In this document: positions 63,240 to 64,000 of the stretch, piece by piece
Layout: each line of letters starts with the position of its first letter
Numbering within the stretch: position 1 is the stretch's first letter
Assembly (NCBI GenBank): GCA_009760855.2
Contig: WPIO01000032.1
Span: 2,298,501-2,362,500, forward strand
DNA from: Cristatella mucedo
Lineage: Eukaryota; Bryozoa; Phylactolaemata; Cristatellidae
Reading direction: 5' to 3'
DNA length: 64,000 nucleotides
Program-made: the position numbers and the translations under genes
Notes under the pieces: model-generated
What the model was told of the DNA's origin: nothing
Databases searched by the model: none
Seen by the model: only the letters and a program-made list of their open reading frames with translations

Positions 63240-64000
63240 GCGCGTGTGCACGTTCTCAAAAGATAGCTAATCTGTTGTATGAGACAACAGATGCTACTGC
63301 TGCTACAGCTCAGCTAGAGACAGACCCTGAGTAGAAGAGACAGACTGACAGAACACAGAAAGAGGAAGGATAAGGCAAGGAAAAATGGAGAGGATAGACA
63401 AGAGGGGTGGACTGAGAGAGGAAAGGGGGAGAGGAAGAGAAACCAAGCTGTAGTAACCCCACAAGCAAAAGACTGCATAATTTGCCCTGCATTAGCTATC
63501 TGATTGTGATCCATTAGAATCTCTTCTACAGCAGCGAACAGGATGGGGAGCTAAATTCTTGGAGCTGATAACAGCTTGGCAAACGTCCGGTCATCATTCT
63601 TGTGCTCGACATCTTGGTAGGTCGTGTAAGATCATGCTTTAAGTAAAATTGGTTGTCAGGGCAGCAGAGTCGTTCTTACACAGCTCAAGCACCGACTTTC
63701 ACAACTGAGAAGTGTTTCGTCGTAAATCATTTCTGGCATGCACAAAAGAAAACACTTGTATCCGGCTAGTGCCACAGCAAAACTTCAGTGCTCACACAAA
63801 CAAAGAAAAAACTTCAGCACTTTTACGATACAGCTATTAGCGAAGACAACCAATCGTTGGTAGCTTCCTCTCAAGATCGGATGCCTGCTAAGATATATTT
63901 TTAATTCATCGTACCCAGCATTCTATACTAGTTCATGCCGAGCAACAACTTCGCAGGGTTTGCCAACAGTTGCCACGTGACCTTTATGCCGATATTGAAT
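63240..64000. other. No gene recognised
   Basis: A purine-rich stretch at 63,330-63,440, otherwise unremarkable. Confidence 0.4.

Noticed and set aside
62880-63259. Leu/Ser/Thr/His-rich frames over 100 codons on minus
   Set aside because: They come from the GA and GAGT microsatellites.

Overview
This is animal (metazoan) DNA. It has introns with GT-AG splice sites, LINEs, tRNA-derived SINEs, LTR retrotransposons and long microsatellites, and no operon-like packing. The only host gene I can identify with certainty is a retinoid X receptor (RXR) on the minus strand, spread over seven recognised coding exons between 36,255 and 43,539. Its ligand-binding domain resembles mollusc and annelid RXRs and keeps the residues that line the 9-cis-retinoic-acid pocket. 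I therefore infer a lophotrochozoan-like invertebrate rather than an insect, but I cannot name the species.

Layout. From 1 to about 36 kb the window is almost entirely mobile DNA. A tRNA-derived SINE (180) is followed by a LINE fragment (2.84-3.69 kb). Then comes a three-level nest: a family-2 LINE (3,692-4,349 and 10,398-11,245, minus) is split by a decayed Ty3/gypsy element (4,350-10,397, minus). That element is itself split by a short non-autonomous LTR element (5,789-7,565) with near-identical LTRs and a 5-bp target duplication. Next are a degenerate satellite array with monomers of about 160-190 bp (11.3-12.2 kb), an apparently intact LINE with a 955-codon ORF (14,484-17,351), several 5'-truncated or rearranged LINE pieces (18.2-19.5 kb and 30.5-33.2 kb), a TIR-bearing element (27.15-27.66 kb) and an LTR with a tRNA-Lys-type primer-binding site (28.66-29.6 kb).

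From 36.2 to 43.6 kb lies RXR, its introns carrying SINEs and a minisatellite. One RXR intron appears to use a GC donor. A 39-codon stretch on the opposite strand inside the largest RXR intron looks like an exon of an unidentified gene. The first RXR exon, which must end in one base of a split codon, was not found. From 43.6 to 64 kb I find repeats (SINEs, LINE tails, a second TIR-element copy, a truncated LINE at 56.4-57.6 kb, GT, GA and GAGT microsatellites) and no other convincing gene.

How the parts relate. The family-1 LINE ends in a short conserved 3' tail followed by (TTA)n. A SINE family in the window ends in a closely similar tail, which suggests that this LINE moves the SINE in trans. 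The family-2 LINE has a different 3' end followed by ATTAC repeats. All repeat-family assignments and homologies are by-eye comparisons within the window.
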